Positions 1-8,149 of a DNA stretch of 64,000 bases are shown here, one piece after another. Each line of letters starts with the position of its first letter. Position 1 is the stretch's first letter. Under the pieces are notes generated by a model. That model was given only the letters and a program-made list of their open reading frames with translations, made no database searches and was not told the origin of the DNA. Source of the DNA: Thiomicrorhabdus sp. (GTDB lineage: Bacteria; Pseudomonadota; Gammaproteobacteria; Thiomicrospirales; Thiomicrospiraceae); assembly GCF_963677875.1 (NCBI RefSeq), contig NZ_OY782564.1:1-64000 (forward strand). Reading direction: 5' to 3'. A program made the position numbers and the translations under genes.

Positions 1-225
1 CTTCTTTCTGATAACTCTGAAACATTCAGCTTCGATGAACACGAATATAACGTCGATATTTTTGGATCGTCTCGCCCATGTCCGCCGGTTACTTTCGATC
101 TTTCGGGCAAGCATTACGAACTAAATATGACTTACTTTTGTCAAACGCTAAATTTTATGGGTTTGGTCATTTTGGCTTTTAGCTACTGGATTGCTTTTCA
201 GATCGTATTTGCTGGCCGGAGGTAG
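1..225 (+). CDS. Phage attachment/minor coat protein, C-terminal part (partial)
   Basis: The reading frame is open from base 1 to a TAG at 223-225, giving 74 residues with no start in the window. It contains a Cys-Pro-x-Pro segment, then FDLSGKHYELNMTYFCQTLN and a C-terminal hydrophobic helix (roughly residues 50-70) ending in Arg-Arg. A cysteine-bearing 'FDL-G-x-x-x' segment before a terminal membrane anchor is what I know from TspB/pIII-like attachment proteins of Neisseria- and Xanthomonas-type inoviruses. It stops five bases before the DUF2523 gene, as expected in the structural operon. The receptor-binding N-terminal part is missing from view. Confidence 0.6.
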   Translation, partial: LLSDNSETFSFDEHEYNVDIFGSSRPCPPVTFDLSGKHYELNMTYFCQTLNFMGLVILAFSYWIAFQIVFAGRR

Positions 226-230
226 CAGTT

Positions 231-602
231 ATGTGGGGTCCTTTGTTTACAGTGCTTATGAACGCTGGAAAGTGGTTGCTAGGTACAGTCCTTGTTCAAG
301 GCCTCATCGTTGGCATTATAAAAATCGCCATCGGTATTGGTCTTGCACAACTCTTTGCCATTCTTGCGATTGGCGCGATCACCTATCAAGGCACGGCGTT
401 TACTTTGGACTGGGTAACCGGTCAAATGCTTTCTGCAATTTCCTCCCTGCCTTCTTGGCAGCAGGACATCCTTATCATGGTTGGCTCTAATCTTTATGTT
501 GACGAGATTCTAACTGTCATTTTTACCGCCTATGCAACAGTACTTGCGCTTTGGACTTTCAACGGAGCTTGGACAGTGCTTAAGGCGCAATTTGTATCTT
601 AG
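231..602 (+). CDS. DUF2523 inovirus minor coat (pVI-like) membrane protein
   Basis: This 123-residue protein is almost entirely hydrophobic, with three to four likely membrane segments and short polar turns. Size, composition and position between the attachment protein and the Zot-like ATPase match the DUF2523 family of filamentous phages, thought to be the pVI-type protein that caps the virion and sits in the inner membrane before assembly. A GGAGG ribosome-binding site lies a few bases before the ATG. The assignment rests on context and composition; I saw no catalytic motif and expect none. Confidence 0.7.
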   Translation: MWGPLFTVLMNAGKWLLGTVLVQGLIVGIIKIAIGIGLAQLFAILAIGAITYQGTAFTLDWVTGQMLSAISSLPSWQQDILIMVGSNLYVDEILTVIFTAYATVLALWTFNGAWTVLKAQFVS

Positions 603-626
603 CTATTAACACGACGAGGTACGAAA

Positions 627-1739
627 ATGATCACTTTAACAACCGGGCTTCCCGGTAACTACAAAACGTTCTACCGACTGGTACAGACGGCGGCCGAACA
701 GTCAGAACAAGAAAAGCAAACAGGAAAAAGGCCTAATGTTTATTTGGTCAATTTCCAGCTCTTTACTCAAAAAGATTTTGAGAATAAAAAATGTTCTCAG
801 TCCGCTGTTGGTAAACCTTTAGACCCTGAACACCCTAAATTTTCTGATTTTTCGGATTGGGAATATCTGGAATTAAAAGACCTTACTGATGACATCTGGC
901 TACTGTATGAAGACAAGCACCCAAATATTGAACAAGGCTCAATTATTGTTGTTGATGAGTGTCAAGACATTTACCCGACCCGAGTAGCTTCCAAAAAGCT
1001 ACCGACTTACATCCAATTTTTTGAAAAGCACAGACACACTGGTTGTAATTTTCATCTGATTACCCAAGCGCCAAGACAGATTGACATTCACGTTCGCGAA
1101 CTCGTCAACTTTCATTACGAGTTAGATCGTCACGGTAAGTTAGAAGCTTCTAATGTTTCTATATCCAGCAAAGGTCTACTCGAAAATTGCCCGGATGATC
1201 TAAAGAAAAAAGAGTTATTCAAAGCGCCCAAAGAGTATTACGGCGTTTATAAAAGCGCTTCTGAGCATACGCAGACAGCAAGTATCTGGGGTTACATCAA
1301 GGATTTACCCATCAAGGTAAAGGCAATTATTTTAGTCTTCTTCGGTTTCCTTGCCTTTTCGATTTATCAACTCTTTATCAACGAGGGCGGCTTGTCGATG
1401 TTTTCAGACACGCCGCCGGCAGAAACACAACAACCAAGCCAGGATTCACCGATTCAGCAACCTAAGCAAGTATCCCCTTTGGGATTAAATGCTTCTGGCG
1501 GTGACCGTGAAGCCGCTGTACCACAGATTTATCTGACTCATTTTATAAGCTCAGGTGGTGTAGATGCTCCGCTCTTTACTTTAGTAAACCCTGACGGCAG
1601 TAGCTTAAACCTAACTAAGTTAGACCTTATTAATTTGGGGTTCGATTTTAAAAGCCTGCGCCCGGGGGTCTATTTGCTCAATGGCAAATTGATTCCGAAT
1701 ATTCCATTCACCCAAGGAGAAAAAAAAGATGAAAAATAA
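627..1739 (+). CDS. Zot-type (pI-like) phage assembly ATPase
   Basis: A 370-residue membrane-anchored protein of the zonular occludens toxin/pI family, which drives extrusion of filamentous phage through the cell envelope. The N-terminal ATPase domain has TGLPGNYKT as P-loop (residues about 6-14) and a clear Walker B, IIVVDECQD (about 109-117). One transmembrane helix follows near residues 230-250, then a Pro/Gln-rich periplasmic region. The P-loop is odd: the glycine normally preceding the Lys is Tyr. An ACGAGG site precedes the ATG, and the end overlaps the secretin start by 11 bases, suggesting coupled translation. Confidence 0.88.
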   Translation: MITLTTGLPGNYKTFYRLVQTAAEQSEQEKQTGKRPNVYLVNFQLFTQKDFENKKCSQSAVGKPLDPEHPKFSDFSDWEYLELKDLTDDIWLLYEDKHPNIEQGSIIVVDECQDIYPTRVASKKLPTYIQFFEKHRHTGCNFHLITQAPRQIDIHVRELVNFHYELDRHGKLEASNVSISSKGLLENCPDDLKKKELFKAPKEYYGVYKSASEHTQTASIWGYIKDLPIKVKAIILVFFGFLAFSIYQLFINEGGLSMFSDTPPAETQQPSQDSPIQQPKQVSPLGLNASGGDREAAVPQIYLTHFISSGGVDAPLFTLVNPDGSSLNLTKLDLINLGFDFKSLRPGVYLLNGKLIPNIPFTQGEKKDEK

Positions 1740-3182
1740 CAGCTATCCTCTATTCTTGGTTTTCCTTCTTACAGTTCTTTTCCTCTTGGCCAAGCCCTGC
1801 CGAGCAGACTTCCAAACAAGCTATGAAAATGCTCCATTGGCAAAGGTAGTCCCGACGATTTCAGTCATAACCGATAAGGCGTTCACTTTTGCCCCTGAAA
1901 GTTCACAGGTTCCAATTTCTCTGACAATGCCTGACGACAAAAGCGCGCATACTGTTTATAAGCTCTTTGTTGAATCGCTTAAAGTCTCAGGTCTTAAGCC
2001 TGTACACGTTGATAATGATATCGTTGCAATCGTCCCCTTTAGTACAAACCTATCTTTGCAAACTGGCACAGACGGATTTCAAACCCTTGTCGTGCATCTT
2101 AACAATGCAAAAAGCACTGACCTTGCCGAAGCTCTAGGAAAACTAAATTCCTTCGGCGGTTTTGTTTCTCCGGCTGGCGATAATAAACTCTTGATCTTTG
2201 ACACGGCCGACCAAAACAAACTGATCTCACAGATTGCAGTCAAACTTGACTATAAAAAAACATTACCAGACACCACGGCAAGCACTACTCTCACACTAAA
2301 CAACCTAAAGCCCTCTACTGTTGCCCAAGTCGAAGGCTTGACTTTACACGCTTACGACACCCTGACCGACTGGTTATAACAGGCGACAAAACCAAAGTAG
2401 ACCAATATTCAAAAATCGTTCAATCCTTAGACCTGAGCGTACAAACTGTTTACGTTCGTATGCTTATCACGTCAATTAGCAGTGATTTTTCTAAAGAGTT
2501 CCAGTTTCTTCCTGGCTTCAATACAGGCAGTTCAAGCCTTTCTTTAACCAGCATCACAAAAGGCCTTAACCCTTTAACATCCGGGTTTACCCTTCTATTT
2601 ACTTTGCTTAATGAATCTTCTTCCTCTGTCGTTGAAGCAAGCCCATTTCTCCAAGTCCTCGAAAATCACACTGCTTCTTTCAACGTAGGTAGACAAGTCC
2701 CCTTCGTTGTTTCGATTGTCGATCAAGACACAGGCCAGTCAATACGCAATATTGAACGACGTAATATCGGCTTATCCGTCACCATTCAAACGCAGGTACG
2801 CCCTGATGGTCTTATTTCAGTCGACCTTAAACAAAACCTATCCAGTATCTCCGAAGCTCTTATAGATGGTGCTAGCGATTTAATAACCGATGACCAAACT
2901 TTAGAGACAAACCTGCAACTTGAACAAAACAAGGTCTATGCAATAGGCGGTCTGACAGATCGACGTATAACTAAAGCTCGCTCTGGGTTGCCATTCCTTC
3001 CAGCGCTTGACTCTCGTTCAAAGACAAACGCAACAAAAGAGATCGTTATCTTCATAGAGACCTCACTTAAGCCGTTTCCAGACGATCAAGCCATTGAGCA
3101 AATAGACCCCCGGGCGCAGGCTTTTAAAATCGAACCCCAAATTAATGAATGTGATTTTGATTATGACCTTTTTTGCTTCTGA
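1729..3182 (+). pseudogene. Phage secretin (pIV-like), single frameshift
   Basis: Two reading frames together make one secretin of about 480 residues, the outer-membrane channel through which the phage leaves. Frame one starts at 1729 with a signal peptide (hydrophobic run ending near PCRA), followed by N-domain sequence, and stops at 2379. Frame two is open from about 2367, begins in the middle of a secretin N1-type repeat (RLVITGDKTKVDQ) and continues through the secretin core with its VGRQVPF segment to 3182. One missing base near 2365-2370 explains the break. Both halves look well conserved, so this is either recent damage or a sequence error. Confidence 0.75.
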
Positions 3183-3189
3183 GTCAAAA

Positions 3190-3281
3190 GGCCGCCGTAC
3201 ACCCGTATAACTTGCCAAGGCAGCAAGCGTTTACGCTGCTGCTTGGCAAGTTGCCGGGCGGTTGGGGCGCTTGCGCCCCGA
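3190..3281. other. Hairpin-rich phage intergenic region (candidate origin/packaging signal)
   Basis: Between the secretin and rep lies a 148-base gap with two strong inverted repeats. The first, 3209-3252, pairs AACTTGCCAAG with CTTGGCAAGTT around a second stem (GCAGCA/TGCTGC, one-base bulge), and is itself bracketed by CCGCC (3192-3196) and GGCGG (3257-3261). The second, 3264-3279, is GGGGCGC-TT-GCGCCCC, seven perfect pairs. In Ff phages the packaging signal and both replication origins are hairpins in the intergenic region before gene II, so a similar role is likely here. The nick site cannot be placed by eye. Confidence 0.6.
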
Positions 3282-3330
3282 GTACTTGTAGCACTCATTA
3301 ACAAAACAACAAAATAACAATAATTCTCAT

Positions 3331-4750
3331 TTGGAAAATATTATGTCAAGACAATACAAATTATCTGAAAGACGTGATTCTAATAATAAAAAGAACGAAA
3401 ACGGTTTTATATTCTTTAACGAAGTTAATTCAAAACACGACTTAACCCATTTTGAAATCCTCCATACTGGTATTGATACTTTAGAACAAAAATATCACGG
3501 TGATTTTAAATCCGATGTTATCGACAAGCTTTTATTCAATGTCTTTGATAATGGCCAATTCGGAACGGTCAAACAGTTAAAAGACTATCCAAACGAACAC
3601 CATAAAATAAACGTCCTAGATTCTGATTTGAAACTAAGATTAACCAGGGCGAACGGCAAAGAGTCAGGCTACCGCTATTTATTACAAAATAAAGCCGTTG
3701 GCGTGTTTATTTTCATTGGTTTCATTCTACGATAAGGAGTGGCTAGATAATGCTTCTATCAAGGTCAAATTTAGCCCAAACCTTATCTATAAAGAAGGTG
3801 TAGAACGTTGTGCAACCATTGCAGATGAACTAGCCTCTCATTTAATGTTTGTATTCAATCATGCTGGTGTGGATGGGCATTTATGTAAAGACTTTCAGGG
3901 ATGGGCTCCCGAAGTAGATTTCCTTCACAACGTTAAAACAAGAACTCGAATTAAGCGCGCTTTACCCTCTGTAGGCTCTCTCGAAGGGTCTCTTAACCTA
4001 ACTCATACTGAATTAGATTTTTCAGATTGTGCAATAAGATACAATGCTGAAAAAAGCTTTCTGATGGGGAAGAAAAACTCCGTGCAATGCGCCCTATACT
4101 CCAAAATGGACGAAGCCAAAAAGAGCAATAAATTCAAGTTTTGGGAAGAGGTATACAATGAGCATATGGGCTACGAAAAAGAAAAAGACGTTTTTCGCTT
4201 AGAAATGCGTTTTCCTTCAACTGTCTTGTCAAATTTGGGTGATAAATGTAAAGGCGGTAAAGGTCAAATTTACGGAATTAATAGCATAAAAGAACTAATT
4301 CCTCATATCCCTAGCCTTTGGAAATACGCATTGTATGACTTGTTCAGATACCACTACAAAGATTCCAATGTTGTGCGCCCAGAGTGGCAATTATTAGCAG
4401 ATACCCCATTTAACGATTTAGATTACAAACCTCATACTTACCAAAGAGTAAAGATTACAAACACGGGTACTGACTCAGATAAAAACATTAGTCAAATGCT
4501 AGGCCATTTAGCCGCTTTTATGGCAAAAGAGGGTGTCACTGACTATCAAGCTGAACAGATGCTTTACAACTTCCCTCAGCGTCATATTTTGAACAGTTAT
4601 TTCAAGCAAAAAGGTCTAAATCAAGAACAATGGATTCAAAAATTTATTGAAAAAGTTGAAGACAAAAGAATTGATTTAGGTTTGGTTACAGAATCCCCTT
4701 TTAAGTTTGCTCAAAAATACAAAAACAATGAATATGAAGTTCCTTTTTGA
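3331..4750 (+). pseudogene. Phage replication initiator (II/X-like Rep), single frameshift
   Basis: Two overlapping frames (3331-3735 and about 3722-4750) form one protein of about 470 residues. Frame one ends 'IGFILR-stop'; reading one base later gives 'IGSFYDKEW', and SFYDK is a recognisable motif of rolling-circle initiators of the phage II/X family. Downstream, FRLEMRFP and the helix-rich C-terminus also fit that family, whose members nick the plus-strand origin through a tyrosine. One extra T in the TTT at about 3720-3722 explains the break. Translation could start at ATG 3331 or 3343. Family assignment is by motif memory; an RstA-like replication factor is the alternative. Confidence 0.65.
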
Positions 4751-4760
4751 TTTTTAAACT

Positions 4761-4964
4761 ATGAATAGCTTAATTAGTTTCAATAATCTTCAAGAATGGT
4801 TCGGTTACGAAAGGCGTTCCGACATCATTAGAAAATTGAAAGATGAGGGAATTAGTTATACTCTTGGAAAAGATGGAAATCCCATCACAACTATAGAAGC
4901 TATTAATAAATCTCTTTTGGGTACTGTTCAAGATGATGAAAAAACAGGATGGGAAATTGCTTAA
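4761..4964 (+). CDS. DUF4224 small protein
   Basis: A 67-residue protein matching the DUF4224 pattern: an N-terminal 'L-x-x-x-x-G-Y-x-R-R-S-D' helix followed by 'I-R-x-L-x-x-x-G-I-x-Y-x-x-x-x-x-G-x-P'. Such proteins occur in phages and integrative elements, often next to an integrase; a winged-helix or excisionase-like DNA-binding role is commonly suspected but I know of no proof. Its last 32 bases overlap the integrase start, implying translational coupling. It begins 10 bases after rep without an obvious Shine-Dalgarno. Confidence 0.6.
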   Translation: MNSLISFNNLQEWFGYERRSDIIRKLKDEGISYTLGKDGNPITTIEAINKSLLGTVQDDEKTGWEIA

Positions 4965-6015
4965 ATGTAAAACACCGCCCGAATTTACACAATTTAAGAA
5001 AGGCCGTTGGGTATATAGGCTTAAAACTGAAAACGGACGAAAAGAAATACCCCTCAAGTATAACAATCAGTTATTAAGGGAAGATTCCCCATGCCATTTA
5101 CTATATGAATGTGTTCAATTAATTATTGAAGAGCCTAAAAAAACAATCAGAAACTTATTAGATAATTATCTAAATTCTGATCATTGCAACGCTTTATCAA
5201 TTAATACCTTAAAAGGTTATGAGTTTTATTACAAAACCATTATTAGTATGAATATGGTCAACGGTAAAACCTTTGGCGATATGCCTTATGAATTGGTCAC
5301 AACCGGCACTTTAAGAAAATATCTTGATAGGCGAAAAACTCAAGGGGTTACAACTGGAGCTAATAGAGAAATAGAGTTTTTAAGCGCTGCTTATAGTTGG
5401 GCCTATGAAAGAGACTTGGCAACGAAGAATCCCTGTAAGGGTGTTAAATACAATAAAGAACATTCAAGGGAAAAATACATCACTGATGAGGAATACAATT
5501 CCCTTTTAGAATTATCTTTTAATACTCCTTTATATTTCGCTTGTGAAATAACTTATCTATGTCGCGCTCGTGGTATTGAAGCTTGGAATTTAAAATTGGA
5601 TGACATTGATATGGATAAGGGTGTTTTTATTGCTCGTACAAAAGGCTCATTGCCTGAATGGACGATTTGGACACCACGGTTAAGATCAGTAATCAATCAA
5701 GCTTTAGAATATCGAAAAGAAGTTATAAAAAAACTTCATCAAAAAAATAAACCTATTCCATTTTGTAAAAATTTAATTCTCACCCGTGAAGGTTTACCTT
5801 ATACAAAAAATGCTAGGGATTCAGCATGGCAACGTATTTACAATAAATTAGTTCAATCAGGTAAAGCAACTAAAGAAAAAGATAAGCGTTTTACTTTCCA
5901 CGACATAAAAGCTAAAGGTGTATCTGATCATGAACTGCACGAATCAGGCCATAAAACCGAGTCAGCTAAAAAAGTGTATATGAGAAAAGTTAAAGAGGTT
6001 GAAGCGACAAAATAA
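4933..6015 (+). CDS. int: Tyrosine-type phage integrase
   Basis: A 360-residue site-specific recombinase expected to insert the prophage at the 3' end of the adjacent tRNA-Arg. The N-terminal half (about 50-170) is the SAM-like core-binding domain. The C-terminal half has the catalytic set: Arg in CRARGIEAW (about 212), His-x-x-Lys in FHDIKAKG (about 325), GH in ESGHKT (about 338) and the nucleophile Tyr in KVYMRK (about 348). The second box has Lys where many integrases have Arg, which I believe is common in this subgroup. Two adjacent ATGs (4933, 4936) are possible starts. Confidence 0.9.
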   Translation: MMKKQDGKLLKCKTPPEFTQFKKGRWVYRLKTENGRKEIPLKYNNQLLREDSPCHLLYECVQLIIEEPKKTIRNLLDNYLNSDHCNALSINTLKGYEFYYKTIISMNMVNGKTFGDMPYELVTTGTLRKYLDRRKTQGVTTGANREIEFLSAAYSWAYERDLATKNPCKGVKYNKEHSREKYITDEEYNSLLELSFNTPLYFACEITYLCRARGIEAWNLKLDDIDMDKGVFIARTKGSLPEWTIWTPRLRSVINQALEYRKEVIKKLHQKNKPIPFCKNLILTREGLPYTKNARDSAWQRIYNKLVQSGKATKEKDKRFTFHDIKAKGVSDHELHESGHKTESAKKVYMRKVKEVEATK

Positions 6016-6020
6016 ATAAC

Positions 6021-6042
6021 TTGGGGGAATCTTTGGGGGAAT
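6021..6042 (+). repeat. Tandem TTGGGGGAAT repeat behind int (candidate integrase arm sites)
   Basis: TTGGGGGAAT occurs at 6021-6030 and again at 6033-6042, directly after the integrase stop and before the tRNA terminator. Short direct repeats between an integrase and its tRNA target are typical of arm-type integrase-binding sites. The function is inferred; the repeat itself is plain in the sequence. Confidence 0.5.
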
Positions 6043-6066
6043 TGGTCTTTTTTGCTTTATTTTAGG

Positions 6067-6118
6067 CAATAAAAAACCCCTGATTAAATCCTTATAAAGT
6101 CTTTAAAATCAAGGGTTT
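6067..6118 (-). terminator. Terminator of tRNA-Arg
   Basis: On the minus strand AAACCCTTGATT and AATCAGGGGTTT form a stem followed by a run of T. It lies about 7 bases after the tRNA-Arg 3' end. Its left end (CAATAAAAAA then CCCTGA) closely resembles the terminator beside tRNA-fMet at 20551-20600. Confidence 0.7.
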
Positions 6119-6124
6119 GAATAA

Positions 6125-6201
6125 TGGCGCGCCCGAAGGGAGTCGAACCCCTAACCGCTCGGTTCGTAGCCGAGTACTCTATCCAATTGAGCTACGGGCG
6201 C
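6125..6201 (-). tRNA. tRNA-Arg (ACG), likely prophage attachment site
   Basis: A complete 77-base cloverleaf on the minus strand with encoded CCA. The acceptor stem is GCGCCCG/CGGGCGC, the anticodon arm CTCGG-CTACGAA-CCGAG gives anticodon ACG, and the T arm has GGTTCGAC. A34 of this tRNA is the usual substrate for TadA, encoded at 30057-30599. The 3' end points at the integrase, the standard geometry for a tRNA-targeted integration with the gene left intact. Confidence 0.97.
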
Positions 6202-6282
6202 TTTGTTTTGATGTGGCGTATTATAGAGCGAATTAATGAAGTGTCAACCCTATTTTTACAGTTTTATTTCAGTCGAAATAAA

Positions 6283-6375
6283 TGGCGGAGACGGAGGGAT
6301 TCGAACCCTCGATAGAGCTACAAACCCTATACTCCCTTAGCAGGGGAGCGCCTTCAGCCTCTCGGCCACGTCTCC
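6283..6375 (-). tRNA. tRNA-Ser (GCU)
   Basis: A 93-base type II tRNA on the minus strand with encoded CCA. Acceptor GGAGACG pairs with CGTCTCC; the anticodon loop CTGCTAA between CTCCC and GGGAG gives GCU; a long variable arm (TAGGGTTTGTAGCTCTA) is typical of serine tRNAs. It sits with tRNA-Arg and csrA, as serV-argV do in Escherichia coli. Confidence 0.97.
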
Positions 6376-6483
6376 GAAGTCAGGCGCGTATAATAACGAT
6401 TTAAGGGGAGTTTGTAAACCATTTAGAATGAAGTTTTTTAGCAATTTGCGAGAAAGTGTTCAAATAAGATTAATGTGCGTTTT

Positions 6484-6696
6484 TCATAAAGCCGGATTCG
6501 CCGTCGAATCCGTCTCTTCGACAGATGAATCCGCTTGCGGCTTGTCGCCCTTTAGCAACTCTTCGCGGTGAATCGGCACTTCTTTCGGCGCTTTAATACC
6601 AATTCGAACCTGTCCACCTTTGACCGATAAAACCGTAAGCGTGATGTCACCGTCGATAATTAAGGATTCGCCTTCCCTGCGCGTCAATACCAACAT
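6484..6696 (-). CDS. csrA: Carbon storage regulator CsrA
   Basis: A 70-residue RNA-binding translational regulator that binds GGA motifs in mRNA leaders. The first 50 residues match the family ([20 protein letters not shown], then [19 protein letters not shown]) with the RNA-contacting Leu4/Arg6/Arg7 and the Val-His-Arg-Glu-type C-terminal patch as IHREE. The tail after residue 50 is longer and more acidic than in E. coli (61 residues). GGAAGGAG precedes the ATG. It lies upstream of tRNA-Ser, downstream of lysC, with its own leader of about 200 bases. Confidence 0.96.
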   Translation of the reverse strand: MLVLTRREGESLIIDGDITLTVLSVKGGQVRIGIKAPKEVPIHREELLKGDKPQADSSVEETDSTANPAL

Positions 6697-6850
6697 AAAG
6701 GACTCCTTCCATAAACATCCGATTTAGTATATTCGATGCAAATAGCGCCAGAATCCATATTTTTTATATGGATTTATAAAAATTCACTGCAAAAGTTGAT
6801 TCAACTTAATTTTGACGGATATAGCGAATGACAGGGATTTCGAACAAACA

Positions 6851-6875
6851 CAAAAAAACCCGCGCTCAGGCGGGC
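6851..6875 (-). terminator. Terminator after lysC
   Basis: On the minus strand CCCGCCTGAGCGCGGG forms a compact GC stem followed by seven T. It lies about 25 bases past the lysC stop and probably ends the recA-recX-alaS-lysC transcription unit, separating it from csrA. Confidence 0.85.
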
Positions 6876-6897
6876 CTTAACTCTGCCGACAAAAGGG

Positions 6898-8124
6898 TTA
6901 TTTATCCAGCTCAAATGCGTCGTGCAGAGATTGGACTGCCAGCTCAAGGAAAGATTCCTCGATGACCACGGAGATTTTGATTTCCGTGGTACCGATCATC
7001 TGAATGTTAATATTCTGGTCAGCAAGAGTTTTGAACATTGTGCTGGCAATCCCTGAGTGTGATTTCATCCCGACACCCACCATAGAAATTTTCACAATGG
7101 TGTCGTCGGAAAGCACTTCGCGCGCGCCTAACTGATTGGCCGTCGCCTGCAGAATTTCGAATGCCGTATCAATGTCGTTGCGGCTAACAGTAAACGTGAA
7201 GTCCGTCGTGCCGTCAACGCCTTGGTTCTGGATAATCATATCGACTTCAATATTCGCATCGGAAATCGGCCCCAGAATCTGGAACGCGACTCCCGGCTTA
7301 TCCGGTACGCCCAAAATCATCAGCTTGGCCTCGTCGCGGCTGAATGCGATTCCCGAGATCAAAGGTTTTTCCATCTCATTGTCCTTAAAGTTGTCTTCTG
7401 AAGTAATTAGCGTTCCGCCCCCATCCTGCATAGAGGAAAGCACTCGCAACGGTACATTGTATTTACTGGCAAATTCGACCGAACGAATTTGCAGAACTTT
7501 CGCTCCCAAACTGGCCAGTTCGAGCATTTCGTCATATGTAATGTTTTCCAGACGTTTGGCGTTCGGCACAACACGCGGATCAGTGGTATAGACTCCGTCG
7601 ACATCCGTATAAATCTGGCACTCGTCGGCGTTCAAAGCCGCAGCCAGCGCTACCGCCGTCGTATCGGAACCTCCGCGTCCAAGCGTTGTAATATCGCCAT
7701 CCGGAGAGATCCCCTGAAAACCGGCCACTACCACCACTTTTCCACGATTAACCTGTTCAAGAATTTTCGTACCGTCGATGCGCTCAATACGCGCTTTGGT
7801 ATGAACTTCGTTCGTCTTGATCGGAACCTGCCAACCGGTATAGGAAACGGCCGGATAGCCTTTGGCTTCCAATGCCATGCTTAACAGTGCAATCGTCACC
7901 TGCTCACCGGTCGTCAAAAGAACGTCCATCTCACGTTTGCTCGGACGATCCTGCATTTCCTTAGCCAAAGCGGTCAAGCGATTGGTTTCCCCACTCATGG
8001 CCGAAACCGCAACCACCACCTGATGTCCGTCGTCGACGTATTTGGCAACTTTATTAGCTACATTCTGGATACGCTCAACGTTGCCGACTGAGGTGCCCCC
8101 ATATTTTTGAACAATTAATGCCAT
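6898..8124 (-). CDS. lysC: Aspartate kinase
   Basis: A 408-residue aspartokinase catalysing ATP-dependent phosphorylation of aspartate, the first step to lysine, threonine and methionine. Visible motifs: KYGGTSVG at residues 7-14, GRGGSDTTA at about 149-157 (nucleotide/aspartate site), and TDVDGVYTTDPR at about 173-184. Two ACT domains fill residues about 265-408 and should carry feedback inhibition. Length fits the monofunctional type. It starts 25 bases after alaS on the same strand; alaS-lysC-csrA order is common in gammaproteobacteria outside the enterics. Confidence 0.97.
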   Translation of the reverse strand: MALIVQKYGGTSVGNVERIQNVANKVAKYVDDGHQVVVAVSAMSGETNRLTALAKEMQDRPSKREMDVLLTTGEQVTIALLSMALEAKGYPAVSYTGWQVPIKTNEVHTKARIERIDGTKILEQVNRGKVVVVAGFQGISPDGDITTLGRGGSDTTAVALAAALNADECQIYTDVDGVYTTDPRVVPNAKRLENITYDEMLELASLGAKVLQIRSVEFASKYNVPLRVLSSMQDGGGTLITSEDNFKDNEMEKPLISGIAFSRDEAKLMILGVPDKPGVAFQILGPISDANIEVDMIIQNQGVDGTTDFTFTVSRNDIDTAFEILQATANQLGAREVLSDDTIVKISMVGVGMKSHSGIASTMFKTLADQNINIQMIGTTEIKISVVIEESFLELAVQSLHDAFELDK

Positions 8125-8149
8125 TGATTGTTTTTTACCTAATTAACTA

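Larger units (their letters stand above)
1..6128 (+). mobile_element. Integrated filamentous phage (inovirus), right part
   Basis: Consecutive plus-strand genes follow inovirus order: attachment protein tail, DUF2523 minor coat protein, Zot-type ATPase, secretin, hairpin-rich intergenic region, rolling-circle Rep, a DUF4224 protein and a tyrosine integrase that ends about 110 bases from the 3' end of tRNA-Arg. The left end, with the coat protein and any ssDNA-binding protein, lies outside the window. Secretin and Rep each carry a frameshift, so as written the prophage is probably defective. The right boundary at the tRNA 3' end is inferred from integrase position; the partner att site is not in view. 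Confidence 0.85.

Noticed and set aside
6124..6315. 63-residue plus-strand frame
   Set aside because: It runs antisense through tRNA-Arg and into tRNA-Ser.
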